Assembly (NCBI RefSeq): GCF_000716335.1
Contig: NZ_KL591017.1
Location: 121,011 to 185,010, forward strand
Reading direction: 5' to 3'
Source: Streptomyces sp. NRRL S-118
Lineage (GTDB): Bacteria > Actinomycetota > Actinomycetes > Streptomycetales > Streptomycetaceae
DNA length: 64,000 nucleotides
The position numbers were made by a program, and so were the translations under genes. Every line of letters begins with the position of its first letter. Position 1 is the first letter of the stretch. Shown here one piece after another: positions 1-7,357 of the stretch. Under the pieces are notes generated by a model. That model was not told the DNA's origin. It ran no database searches and was given only the letters and a program-made list of their open reading frames with translations.

Positions 1-35
1 AGCTGACCGACCCCCGGATCGCCCCGGCGCCGGAC

Positions 36-124
36 ACGAAAAAGCCCAGGTCAGGGATACGGACCTGGGCTTTCTCATGAAAGCCGCCTTCGGGATTCGA
101 ACCCGAGACCTACGCATTACGAGT
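36..124. repeat. attL: left direct repeat of the AICE
   Basis: This 89-bp copy matches 17081-17169 with three mismatches (two in the terminator loop, one between terminator and tRNA). The 42 bp at 83-124 are identical to the 3' part of tRNA-Thr up to the anticodon loop; identity stops right after GAGT. It is the tRNA fragment left at the far end after site-specific integration. Bases 1-35 are therefore chromosome outside the element. Confidence 0.93.
41..73 (-). terminator. Copied tRNA-Thr terminator hairpin in attL
   Basis: AAAGCCCAGGTC (41-52) pairs perfectly with GACCTGGGCTTT (62-73) around a 9-nt loop. On the minus strand the hairpin runs into a T stretch. It duplicates the hairpin at 17086-17118 as part of the att repeat, so it keeps a terminator facing out of the left end of the element. 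Confidence 0.8.
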
Positions 125-241
125 TGTCCGATCTTGGTCCGGGTGAGTCCACGTCCGTCCGCTCCAGTCCCAAACCCGCTGCTGAGCGCAGGAAGCCGTA
201 CTTCTGTGGACGTCAGTGCACCACCCGGAGCCCCACCCCGT

Positions 242-260
242 TGAGACCACAACTGAGACC
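242..260. other. Putative integrase arm sites, left end
   Basis: TGAGACC occurs at 242-248 and 254-260, start to start 12 bp. The same pair in the same orientation and spacing lies at 17014-17020 and 17026-17032. The rest of 125-398 has no recognisable gene apart from the ribosome binding site of the kinase. Confidence 0.45.
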
Positions 261-398
261 GAGCTGTGTGGGCGTCGCCGACCCGGTATGAACTTCAGAC
301 GGTCGGGTTCGGCCAAACCGCTTGAACGCACGACCACATGCGGGATGATTGTGTGGTCACACCATCACTTCGCGTAGTGCAGAACGGCGAGGAGAGAC

Positions 399-1223
399 TT
401 GAACGAGCCTGCCGTGCCACGGTTCGCACCTGGAGAGGTGGCTAAACAGCTTGGCGCGGAGGCCACGTTCCTCGGCGCCGGCGCCTTCGGCGACACATGG
501 AAGGTAGGCGGCGAGGCAGTCAAGATCATCTGTGCCGACGACTACTCCATGGCGCGGCTGGAACGTGAAGTTGAGGGACTTCGTCGCGTCAGCTCACCTC
601 ATGTTGTCGCCTTCCACGGCCCCATCACTGTCCGCCTTGGCGGTAGAGCCAGGCCAGGATTGCGGTTCGAGTACATCGCCGGTGGCGACCTTGAGGGGCG
701 GATAGCTGATGGCGAGCTGTTGCCTCCTGAGCATGCAGAAGAGTGCCTAAGAGGACTTTTGGTCGGAGTCCAAGCACTACACAAGGCCGCCACCATCCAC
801 CGCGACATCAAACCCGCTAATATCGCTTTGCGTAACGGGAGATGGCAGGACCCAGTCATTTTGGACCTGGGACTCGCTAAGCAGATCGACGCGAGCACCA
901 TCACCATCTACCCCGGGCACATCGGAACTTTTCCTTACATGGCGCCCGAGCAATTGATTGGGCAGCGAGCGAGAAAAGCAGCCGATCTATGGGCCATCGG
1001 AGTCACAATCCGGCACGCCCTGACCGGTAAGCACCCCTTCTACGAGATAGATCAGTCGTACACTGTCGATGAGGCATACACGCGCCTGACTCAGGGACCG
1101 CAATCGCTACCCGGCAACTGCCCTGAGAATGTCTCGGCAATTCTTGACCGACTCACGTCGGTCGTGGAACACGAGAGAGGAAGCGTTTCAAGCAATCTGC
1201 TACGCCTGAGTCGCGGTTACTGA
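399..1223 (+). CDS. Small cytoplasmic Ser/Thr protein kinase
   Basis: This 274-residue protein is a single Hanks-type kinase domain. It has the glycine loop GAGAFGDTW (about residues 26-34), the ATP-anchoring lysine in AVKII, the catalytic loop HRDIKPANI, the metal loop as DLGLA instead of DFG, and the activation segment end GTFPYMAPEQ. There is no transmembrane segment and no PASTA or sensor domain, unlike the housekeeping kinases of Streptomyces. It starts at TTG with GAGGAGAG just upstream. A putative partner follows after 13 bp. Codon use is less GC-biased than in the transfer genes, a sign of recent arrival. The substrate is unknown; a role in phage defence or self-control of the cargo is inference. 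Confidence 0.85.
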   Translation: MNEPAVPRFAPGEVAKQLGAEATFLGAGAFGDTWKVGGEAVKIICADDYSMARLEREVEGLRRVSSPHVVAFHGPITVRLGGRARPGLRFEYIAGGDLEGRIADGELLPPEHAEECLRGLLVGVQALHKAATIHRDIKPANIALRNGRWQDPVILDLGLAKQIDASTITIYPGHIGTFPYMAPEQLIGQRARKAADLWAIGVTIRHALTGKHPFYEIDQSYTVDEAYTRLTQGPQSLPGNCPENVSAILDRLTSVVEHERGSVSSNLLRLSRGY

Positions 1224-1236
1224 GTGGGGGGTTGCA

Positions 1237-2658
1237 ATGCATCAGGACGAGCCCGATCCGATGCCTGAGGATGACCTGGATTGGTCGACAGGCGTACAGG
1301 GCGAACTTGACTGGCCGATGGTGGACGAGGAGCAGCTAGAGAACGCCGCGCTGAACGCCTATCTAGATGCCGAGGACGAATATGCTCCCCTGCCCAGCGA
1401 AGATAGCTTCCTCATACTGAGTGGCGATAACGCGGGCAGCGTAGTTACCGCTCCGCCAGCAGGGTCGGTGGCGAGCAAAAGTGGAATTGCGCCGCCCAGG
1501 ATTGAGCGAGATCAGGCGCTGTTGGGATCACGACCCATTTACCTCGTTCAGCGTGGGGGCAGGTACCACAGGTTCATACCCCGCGTTCTTGTCGGCCTCC
1601 ATGCGTCCTACGGAGACAGCTTGGCTTTGGGCGCAATTGCGAATCTCCCATCAGCCAATGCGCAAGCTCACCGCGATTTTTTCGCTCTTTCTCCAGTATC
1701 TGCGCTTCAGATTGCAGATCCCCGCTGCTACCTCCTCGATAAAGACATTCTGCGCCTCCAGAAGGAGCCGATCACGGCTCGCGGCTATAAGAACGCTCCC
1801 TACCTCGCCCACGCCGACGCGCGTGATTGGGTGCAACACGTGCTCGACGCTCAAAGAGGCGCGGGAGCAAACCTCCTCCTGACTCCGGGCCGGGCGTTGG
1901 ACCCCGACGATCCTCAACGATCTCTAGACCGGGCCTATGAGGAAGGCGACGACGTCCTGTCGCGTCTTGGCCGCGGTGAGCGCGTCGCACTAAATCTCAC
2001 GTTGCCCGCCCGCTGGCTTTCAAGCGCGGCGCTGAGAAACCGCCTTCTGGACCAAATAATGGACCAGGATCAATTCGACACCCTCTACGTCCGTGTGCAG
2101 TGGGCTCAAGGCAAAGCCTTCACCCCTCCGGACGACGCCGAGCTGCTTGCGGGCATCAAGAAGCTCGCCAACCTGTGCGCGGATGAGGAGCGGTGTCTGC
2201 TTCTACCACAGACGGGTATGACAGGCTGGTACGCTCTCGCGCACGGGGCTGCTGGGTTTGGACTTGGCGTCAGCGGGGCCGACCAGGCTTTTGCCGAATA
2301 CGTCTTCCGCCCCGGCGCCAAGGGCGCGGTCGAAAGGTACTTCGAAAAGCAGCTTCTCCACACGCTGGATAGGAATACGCACAAGGTTCTTGCCAGGACA
2401 CCTGGCTATGTACGGTGCACCTGCCCATACTGCCCAGCGCTCTTCGCAAACGAGCCATGGTCTCACGAACTTTCCGCCCTGCACTACTTGCACAACATGG
2501 GCGAACTTACGGCCAAGGTGCAGCGGGACTCGGCACGCAATGGAAGGCACGCCGCCCTCAGGAGAATTGTTGCGGCCGCCCAAAGATTCGCTACTGGCCT
2601 GCCTCTCAGCACGGAGCAGTCTCCAAAGCATTTGGACGCCTGGGGTCAGGCCCTGTAG
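1237..2658 (+). CDS. TGT-like CxCxxC protein of unknown function
   Basis: This 473-residue protein begins with an acidic, disordered-looking region (about 1-85). The long middle part alternates strand- and helix-like segments, as in a TIM barrel. Near the C-terminus CTCPYC (about residue 400) is followed about 17-20 residues later by LHYLHNM and a helical tail. That C-x-C-x2-C...H arrangement followed by Asn resembles the zinc site of tRNA-guanine transglycosylases and their DNA-modifying DpdA relatives. I cannot place the catalytic aspartates with confidence, so base exchange is only a hypothesis. The gene follows the kinase by 13 bp with a G-rich ribosome site (TGGGGGG), so the two probably form an operon. 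It overlaps the convergent nuclease gene by 53 bp. Confidence 0.7.
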   Translation: MHQDEPDPMPEDDLDWSTGVQGELDWPMVDEEQLENAALNAYLDAEDEYAPLPSEDSFLILSGDNAGSVVTAPPAGSVASKSGIAPPRIERDQALLGSRPIYLVQRGGRYHRFIPRVLVGLHASYGDSLALGAIANLPSANAQAHRDFFALSPVSALQIADPRCYLLDKDILRLQKEPITARGYKNAPYLAHADARDWVQHVLDAQRGAGANLLLTPGRALDPDDPQRSLDRAYEEGDDVLSRLGRGERVALNLTLPARWLSSAALRNRLLDQIMDQDQFDTLYVRVQWAQGKAFTPPDDAELLAGIKKLANLCADEERCLLLPQTGMTGWYALAHGAAGFGLGVSGADQAFAEYVFRPGAKGAVERYFEKQLLHTLDRNTHKVLARTPGYVRCTCPYCPALFANEPWSHELSALHYLHNMGELTAKVQRDSARNGRHAALRRIVAAAQRFATGLPLSTEQSPKHLDAWGQAL

Positions 2659-3394
2659 AAGTGGTTAGGTGACTTCCAAACACGTGTTGGATGGGGCCGC
2701 TCACCTTGCCGTGCATGCACAGTTCAGCGGCCCTCTCCACCAATAGCTCCCGGTAGACACTTTCTCCACGGCTTTTAGCCGGCTTCGGAGCAACCAGCGG
2801 CTTCAGACCGGTTTTTTGGTCTAGAGATGCAAGCCCGATTCCCGCGATCGAGAACCAGTCGCGATGGGCGAGAGCTGGTGCGGACAGCTCAGCATCAAGC
2901 ACGAGCCAGGCTTCATCGGCAGCTAGCCCATGTCGAAGAGTTTGATGGTAGCCGCCTCGCCAGTCCCGAATCTTCGCTTCGATGGTGCAAATTCGAGTAG
3001 CTAGGCTGCGGAAGCGACTCACCGCCCTCCATTGCCCCCTCGAATGCTTTTCCACGTGCCCCGAACTAGCGAGCTGGGGTAGGACCGTAGAGGAAATATG
3101 CCCAGGACTCAAACGAGTCTGCTTGGCGATCTGGGAAGGAGACAGAGACTCCCCCAATCTCTTCTGGAGGGACAATAGGACGCTCATACCGCCAAGATCT
3201 AGGATCAACCCCTGTGACCGCAAACGCCGTTGGCGGACCGCTTCTTCGTCGAAACACACAAGGACAATGTCAGGAATGCCGGAAGTTGACTGAACCTCAA
3301 AAAATACCCTACTTCTTGCGCCGATCAACTTAGATGCGTGCTTAACAATTGGTTCGAGCATGTCGGCTTCTCTCACAAACTGCGCTTTTGGCAT
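2606..3394 (-). CDS. PD-(D/E)XK nuclease-like protein with inserted HTH
   Basis: The 262 residues fit a restriction-type nuclease core split by a winged-helix insert. GIPDIVLV supplies the PD motif (Pro41-Asp42), IEAKIRDW supplies ExK (Glu139-x-Lys141), and Gln151 sits on the following helix. Between them residues about 83-125 (SPSQIAKQTRLSPGHISS and onward) look like an MarR/GntR-like helix-turn-helix. A short C-terminal region has no match I recognise. The gene is convergent with the kinase/TGT-like pair and overlaps it by 53 bp, so it is probably part of the same cargo although separately transcribed. GGAG lies just before the ATG. Nuclease activity is inferred from motifs only. Confidence 0.65.
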   Translation of the reverse strand: MPKAQFVREADMLEPIVKHASKLIGARSRVFFEVQSTSGIPDIVLVCFDEEAVRQRRLRSQGLILDLGGMSVLLSLQKRLGESLSPSQIAKQTRLSPGHISSTVLPQLASSGHVEKHSRGQWRAVSRFRSLATRICTIEAKIRDWRGGYHQTLRHGLAADEAWLVLDAELSAPALAHRDWFSIAGIGLASLDQKTGLKPLVAPKPAKSRGESVYRELLVERAAELCMHGKVSGPIQHVFGSHLTTSTGPDPRRPNALETAPC

Positions 3395-3737
3395 GAGCGC
3401 AACTCCTCGACTCGAACCTAGGAACAGAAACTAGCAACGGAAGTCTAGCGGAAATTCTGCCACCACGGCTAACAGAACGGCTAAAATCGACGCAGTTGAC
3501 TGTGTTGGACGTCTGCATGCGAAATTGCTCACCCTTTTTGTCGAGCCTGTCGGCCGAGGTCCCTACATAGAGCGTTGAGAGGCAGCAGCCTGACGACTTC
3601 ATCCCAGCCACCGCACCTGAGGCGGTGCGTAGACCTCCTACCCCCCGCCTCACCGACGACGGTTCCAGGCACTCCGCATGGGTCGCAAGTCATGGGAGTC
3701 TTGTGGTCGACGACGGGCGAACAGAGAGGGAGAACGA
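3395..3737. other. Intergenic control region between cargo and GntR gene
   Basis: No gene is supported here. The left half is A/T-richer than the element average and must hold the leftward nuclease promoter. A TTGACT hexamer at about 3496 could be part of a rightward promoter. A weak inverted repeat (CACCGC at 3609-3614, GCGGTG at 3622-3627) precedes the GntR gene. None of these is strong. Confidence 0.4.
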
Positions 3738-4199
3738 GTGTCGCAGCAGGCCAACCCTCGGGGAACCTTCCTGAAGGTTGCCGACTCGGTGAAGGATCAG
3801 ATCGAGGGCGACCCGGACATGACGGAGCTTCCATCCCTGGCGGAGATCATGCGCGACCACAAGGTCTCGCGCGGAGTCGCGCTGCGCGCGTTCGGCGTGC
3901 TGCGACAGGAGGGCGTTGCCGAACCGGTACCGGGCGGGCGGTGGCGAGTCGTGCGTGGGGGTGGGCAAGTCGACCGGCGCCCCCTCGAACAGCGGATCGC
4001 GGACGTCATCGTGACCGACGGACTTGAGGTGGGGCAGCCATTCCCCAGCGCTTCCGCGCTGGCCGACCGGTTCGGGGTGTCGCGTCCCACGGCGTCCAAG
4101 GCCCTGGAGAAGTTGGAGTCCGCCGGCGTGCTGGCGGGAGGCGGACAGGGCAAGGTGCGGACGGTCCGCGCTGTGCCGACGCGAGAGGAGCGTTCGTAG
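3738..4199 (+). CDS. Double winged-helix GntR-family regulator
   Basis: The 153-residue protein has two GntR-type winged-helix units: about residues 20-63 (SLAEIMRDHKVSRGVALRAF) and about 77-140 (SASALADRFGVSRPTASKAL). There is no ligand-binding domain after them. Start GTG at 3738 is chosen because GAGGGAGAAC lies at the right distance; the upstream ATG at 3678 has no ribosome site. GntR regulators are the known master repressors of AICE transfer and excision (KorSA of pSAM2), so this is the likely repressor of tra or xis/int. It probably forms an operon with the HD gene, whose TTG start follows its stop by one base. Confidence 0.8.
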   Translation: MSQQANPRGTFLKVADSVKDQIEGDPDMTELPSLAEIMRDHKVSRGVALRAFGVLRQEGVAEPVPGGRWRVVRGGGQVDRRPLEQRIADVIVTDGLEVGQPFPSASALADRFGVSRPTASKALEKLESAGVLAGGGQGKVRTVRAVPTREERS

Positions 4200-4200
4200 C

Positions 4201-4767
4201 TTGCCGGAGTTGACAGAGTGGGCCTATCCCCTGGCTGAGTCACTGCTCGCCGAGCCGCTGCCGCGGCGGTGGAAGCACTGCCTCGGAGTCGCCGAGAGGG
4301 CGCGCACGATTGCGCTCGTACTCGGCCAGGACGCCGATCTACTGGAGGCCGCGGCCGTCCTGCACGACATCGGTTACGCGCCGGACCTGGCCAAGACTGG
4401 CTTCCACCCGCTGGACGGGGCCCGCTATCTCCGAGACGTGGCCGGCGCCGACAACCGCGTCATCAACCTGGTCGCCCACCACTCCTGCGCCTGGCTGGAG
4501 GCGGAAGCGCGCGGTATGCGCAGGGAGCTGGAGGCCGAGTTCCCCCGGGAGAGCGCGCACCTGAACGACGCACTCTGCTACTGCGATATGAACACGACGC
4601 CGGACGGTACGCCCACGAACCCGATCGACCGAATCAACGAGATTGCCGGGCGATACGGGCCCGACAGTCTGATCGGTATGTTCATCCGCCGGGCCGAGCC
4701 GGAGATCCTCGCGAGCACGTCGCGTGTCCTTGAACGGGTCGCTACCGTCAAGCGTCAGCCAATGTAG
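4201..4767 (+). CDS. HD-domain phosphohydrolase
   Basis: The 188-residue protein carries a compact HD domain. HCLGVAERA supplies the first histidine, VLHDIGY the HD pair, FHPLDGARYL and VAHHS the later histidines. HD proteins of this size hydrolyse phosphate esters of nucleotides or related small molecules; the substrate here is unknown. Start TTG at 4201 follows the GntR stop directly, with AGGAG about 11 bases upstream. The 3' end overlaps the convergent Nudix gene by 13 bp. The GntR-HD/Nudix neighbourhood recurs in Streptomyces AICEs and suggests a shared nucleotide-linked control of transfer. Confidence 0.8.
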   Translation: MPELTEWAYPLAESLLAEPLPRRWKHCLGVAERARTIALVLGQDADLLEAAAVLHDIGYAPDLAKTGFHPLDGARYLRDVAGADNRVINLVAHHSCAWLEAEARGMRRELEAEFPRESAHLNDALCYCDMNTTPDGTPTNPIDRINEIAGRYGPDSLIGMFIRRAEPEILASTSRVLERVATVKRQPM

Positions 4768-5228
4768 GGGGTCGTCCGCGCCCGGTCTATGGCGTGCTCG
4801 ATGCGGAGACGCATGGTGGGGTGGATGTTCAACGTCGACAAGTCCGCTGGGTCGACCCAGCGGACTTGTGTCGTCTCGTTGCTCGTACGCAACTCACCGC
4901 CGACGGGGCGCGCGCGGAAGCAGATGCTGAACTGCTGGCGAACCTCTCCGTCGTCGTACTGCATCACGTGACCGGGGTCGGTGTAGATCCCGGACATGCT
5001 GACGACTTCGGCCTTGATGCCGGTCTCTTCCCAGACTTCGCGCACCACGGTGTCGCTGATCGACTCGCCCGTGTCGTGGCCACCGCCGGGCAACGCCCAG
5101 CGCCCGTTGTCGGACCGCTGGATCATCAGCACCTGGCCGGCATCGTTCTGGACGAAGGCCACGACAGACGGGACGACCGAGTTGGCCGGCGGGGCGTCAG
5201 GATCATGCAGGTAGTCGATGCGTCCCAT
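4755..5228 (-). CDS. Nudix hydrolase (Pif-like position in AICE)
   Basis: The 157-residue protein has an exact Nudix box at residues 49-71: Gly49, Glu55, Arg63-Glu64, Glu67-Glu68 and Gly70, which binds the metal and cleaves a nucleoside diphosphate linked to another group. pSAM2 encodes a Nudix protein, Pif, that blocks redundant transfer between donor cells, so an immunity role is plausible here. It lies 3 bp behind the XRE gene and is clearly co-transcribed with it. Its tail overlaps the HD gene by 13 bp. The substrate cannot be told from sequence. Confidence 0.88.
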   Translation of the reverse strand: MGRIDYLHDPDAPPANSVVPSVVAFVQNDAGQVLMIQRSDNGRWALPGGGHDTGESISDTVVREVWEETGIKAEVVSMSGIYTDPGHVMQYDDGEVRQQFSICFRARPVGGELRTSNETTQVRWVDPADLSTLNIHPTMRLRIEHAIDRARTTPYIG

Positions 5229-5231
5229 ATT

Positions 5232-5990
5232 TCAAGCTCCCGTGATGTCGCGATCCGTGATCTGGCGTGCGCCTCCCCAGGTCTGTTCGATGCTATTCGC
5301 GTAGGTGTCGAACAGACCGCCACCCGGCATACGCCGTAGGTGAAAGACCGGCGCCATGTAGGCACCGATGCCATAGACGTGGGGGTTGACGAGCATCTCG
5401 TCATCGGACCGGTAGATGGAGTTGTAGAGCGTAGTCGCGTGCAGGCGGAAGCCAATCTCTGGATGGCTCTTGAAGAGAGGCCGATAGTTCACCAGCGCGT
5501 TCCGGATCTTGCCGTCCATGACCCGGTGACCTTCGTCTACGCCGCGCTGCTGAACGGCTTCGCAATCGGGGTCCCCCAGCAGGATGCGTACCTGCGTGGT
5601 TCCCTCGGTCTTCTTCTTCAGGAGATCCAGGAACACAGGATCCTCGGACAGGAAGAGCCCCGAGTAGACCAGCACGTCAAGGTTCCTCTCGGCCCTCGCG
5701 TACAACTGCCGCCAGAGGCCGGGGGGCACGGTGTGCCGATGCGGGTAGACAGCGACGATCTCCGCTTTGGTCAAGTCCGTCGCGGCGTCGACCGCACGGC
5801 TGTCATCCCACAGTGTCGTGACGTCGACGTTGAGCGCTGCGGCCGTTGAGTACTGGTGTCGCCGGTACGGCACTTTGCCCTGCGTGATCCAGCGCTCAAC
5901 CGTCTTCGGGTTGACTCCGATCTCGTCAGCCAATCCCTGAACGGTCATGCCACGGGCTAACAGAGCCGACCGCAGGCGTTCGTTGGACAT
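5232..5990 (-). CDS. XRE-family regulator with PLD-like C-terminal domain
   Basis: Residues 1-60 form a Cro/C1 helix-turn-helix (TVQGLADEIGVNPKTVERW). Residues about 90-252 form a second domain (LDVLVYSGLF, VRILLGDPD, SIYRSDDEMLV) that resembles the phospholipase D-like fold of the DUF5919 type but lacks a visible HKD motif, so it more likely senses than cuts. Start ATG at 5990 is preferred over the far upstream codons because GGGGGTG precedes it. It heads the leftward operon with the Nudix gene. The perfect palindrome at 6154-6190 lies in its upstream region and is the obvious candidate operator. Confidence 0.8.
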   Translation of the reverse strand: MSNERLRSALLARGMTVQGLADEIGVNPKTVERWITQGKVPYRRHQYSTAAALNVDVTTLWDDSRAVDAATDLTKAEIVAVYPHRHTVPPGLWRQLYARAERNLDVLVYSGLFLSEDPVFLDLLKKKTEGTTQVRILLGDPDCEAVQQRGVDEGHRVMDGKIRNALVNYRPLFKSHPEIGFRLHATTLYNSIYRSDDEMLVNPHVYGIGAYMAPVFHLRRMPGGGLFDTYANSIEQTWGGARQITDRDITGA

Positions 5991-6153
5991 CTGCACCCCC
6001 GATGGGACGTCTAGGGACTTCTTGACGGTAGCGAGAACTCCCTGAGCTGTCCACGCATGGGGTAACCAACTCCCGCTACCTGCGCCGATGCTGAGTGGGC
6101 GCCAGAGCACATCGGCGCAAAGCCAAGCGACTCCGTCGACGTGCTTGACGAAC

Positions 6154-6190
6154 CTGCATGTAGTACCTGTAAAACAGGTACTACATGCAG
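6154..6190. promoter_or_regulatory. Perfect inverted repeat, candidate operator
   Basis: Arms CTGCATGTAGTACCTGT (6154-6170) and its exact complement (6174-6190) flank AAA. The stretch is A/T-rich against its surroundings. TTGACG at 6145-6150 and TGTAAA at 6168-6173, 17 bp apart, would make a rightward promoter whose -10 lies inside the repeat, so a bound repressor would silence the transfer operon. The likely binder is the XRE or the GntR protein; which one cannot be told. Confidence 0.65.
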
Positions 6191-6473
6191 CGGGGGCGAG
6201 ATTCGCTCGGCTGGGTGGCGGCTGATGTCGCACGTGCAGAGGGCGGGGACGCTGCAATCCCGCTAAAGGCCAGGTGGAACAGGGTTTCGGCCCGTACTGG
6301 CGAGGTGGCCCGGTGACCGCGAGCAACGGCCGGAGAGTGGGGACGAGGTCCCCCTTGCAGTGCTTAATTCCCCATTGCTCGACACCAAGGAGGCCCGGTG
6401 CTCCGAAGAAGACTCCAGGCGCCGCCACCACTGGACCGGCGAGACGGCCACGCCCACCGCATTACCTGACCCC

Positions 6474-6493
6474 CCGCAGCAGCCTTGCTGCGG
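6474..6493. other. Short hairpin
   Basis: CCGCAGCA pairs with TGCTGCGG around GCCT. It lies in the leader of the transfer operon. No T run follows, so it is not a clear terminator. Confidence 0.4.
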
Positions 6494-6574
6494 CCGGTTG
6501 CCTCCCCTGCCCGTCCGGCCTTCGGGCTGTACGGGCGGGGCCGAGGGGAGCCGGATTGCTGGTTCCAACGGCGT

Positions 6575-6600
6575 GCCCCCGGTGCTGGAACACCGGGGGC
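6575..6600. other. Leader hairpin before the transfer operon
   Basis: GCCCCCGGTG pairs with CACCGGGGGC around CTGGAA, 41 bp before the first start codon. A 10-bp GC stem without a T run at this place could be a transcript-stabilising or attenuating element of the transfer-operon leader. Confidence 0.5.
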
Positions 6601-6641
6601 GCTGTTCGGGCCGTTCCCACCTGTGAGAGGAACACGACCCA

Positions 6642-6911
6642 ATGAGCCACATCGTCACTGTTCAGGACGCTGTTACCGCGTTCGCCGACTTCATGGAGCC
6701 GACGAACGCGGAGCTGGACGCCATCGAGCAGGAGATGCCCGTAATCCTCGCGGACGTCGACCTGCTGGACGCCCACATCGTCACCCTCGACCGCACACCG
6801 ACCGAGCTGGACGAGCGGCGTATCCGCCGGGCCCGCCGCCGCGCGCTGGCCGCCCGGGTCGCGCTGGTCAACCGCACGGCCGGTACGAGCCTTTCCGGCG
6901 GTGCCGCGTGA
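6642..6911 (+). CDS. Small conserved AICE protein (DUF6284-like)
   Basis: This 89-residue acidic-then-basic helical protein has EPTNAELDAIEQEMP followed by a long helix with RRIRRARRRALAAR. It resembles the DUF6284 family found as the first gene of many Streptomyces transfer operons; the family has no known function and my match is from memory. There is no membrane segment. GAGAGGAA precedes the ATG. Its stop overlaps the GTG start of the next gene by 4 bp, so it is translationally coupled to the transfer operon. Confidence 0.7.
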   Translation: MSHIVTVQDAVTAFADFMEPTNAELDAIEQEMPVILADVDLLDAHIVTLDRTPTELDERRIRRARRRALAARVALVNRTAGTSLSGGAA

Positions 6912-7357
6912 GCACCGTGACGGAGAAGAGCCTGACCGCCGCCCACGCGGAGGTTAAGGCGGAGATCGCGCGGACGGACACGAAGACGGCGCTGCTGCTG
7001 GCGTTCGTCGGCGCTGTCCTCGCCGGCGCCTGGACGGTCGCCCGCGACCTGTCGTTGCACACGGCCGCGAGCATCGTCGGCGGTACCGGTATGGGCGTGC
7101 TGATCGCCGCGGCCGGTCTGTTGCTGCGGTCGGTGCGGCCAAACCTGTCCGGGCGACACGGCTTCCCGCTGTGGGCCACCCTCACGGCCGAGGAGATCAC
7201 GGCGGCGGTGCAGAGGGACATGGCCGCTGACATTGCCGGGCTGTCCCGGCTGGCGGTCGCCAAATTCACCTACCTGCGCCGCGCGGTCGACTTGATCTGC
7301 GCCGGTGGGCTGCTGCTCATCCTCACTGCGCTGATCGCGGCAGGGGGTGCGCTGTGA
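6908..7357 (+). CDS. Pycsar-effector-like two-helix membrane protein
   Basis: The 149 residues have an N-terminal helix with TDTKTALLLAFVGAVLAG leading into a first hydrophobic stretch (about 25-48), a second one (about 55-77), the link VRPNL...GFPLWATL, a helical segment (EEITAAV, LSRLAVAKFTYLRRA) and a third hydrophobic stretch at the C-terminus. This layout matches the PycTM/Pycsar effector family (DUF5706). In Pycsar defence such proteins bind cyclic UMP or CMP and damage the membrane; in AICEs they are common and unstudied, probably in transfer or pore control. The GTG start and the stop both sit in 4-bp overlaps with neighbours. Confidence 0.75.
   Translation: MSTVTEKSLTAAHAEVKAEIARTDTKTALLLAFVGAVLAGAWTVARDLSLHTAASIVGGTGMGVLIAAAGLLLRSVRPNLSGRHGFPLWATLTAEEITAAVQRDMAADIAGLSRLAVAKFTYLRRAVDLICAGGLLLILTALIAAGGAL

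Larger units (their letters stand above)
5991..6641. other. Control region between XRE operon and transfer operon
   Basis: This 650-bp stretch separates the leftward XRE-Nudix operon from the rightward transfer operon. It contains the 37-bp palindrome at 6154-6190 and two hairpins at 6474-6493 and 6575-6600. I see no convincing gene: frames over 6274-6645 lack a ribosome site and Streptomyces-like codon bias. Confidence 0.6.

Noticed and set aside
1..35. Gene fragment at the left edge
   Set aside because: Only 35 bases of chromosome precede attL; too short to support any call.
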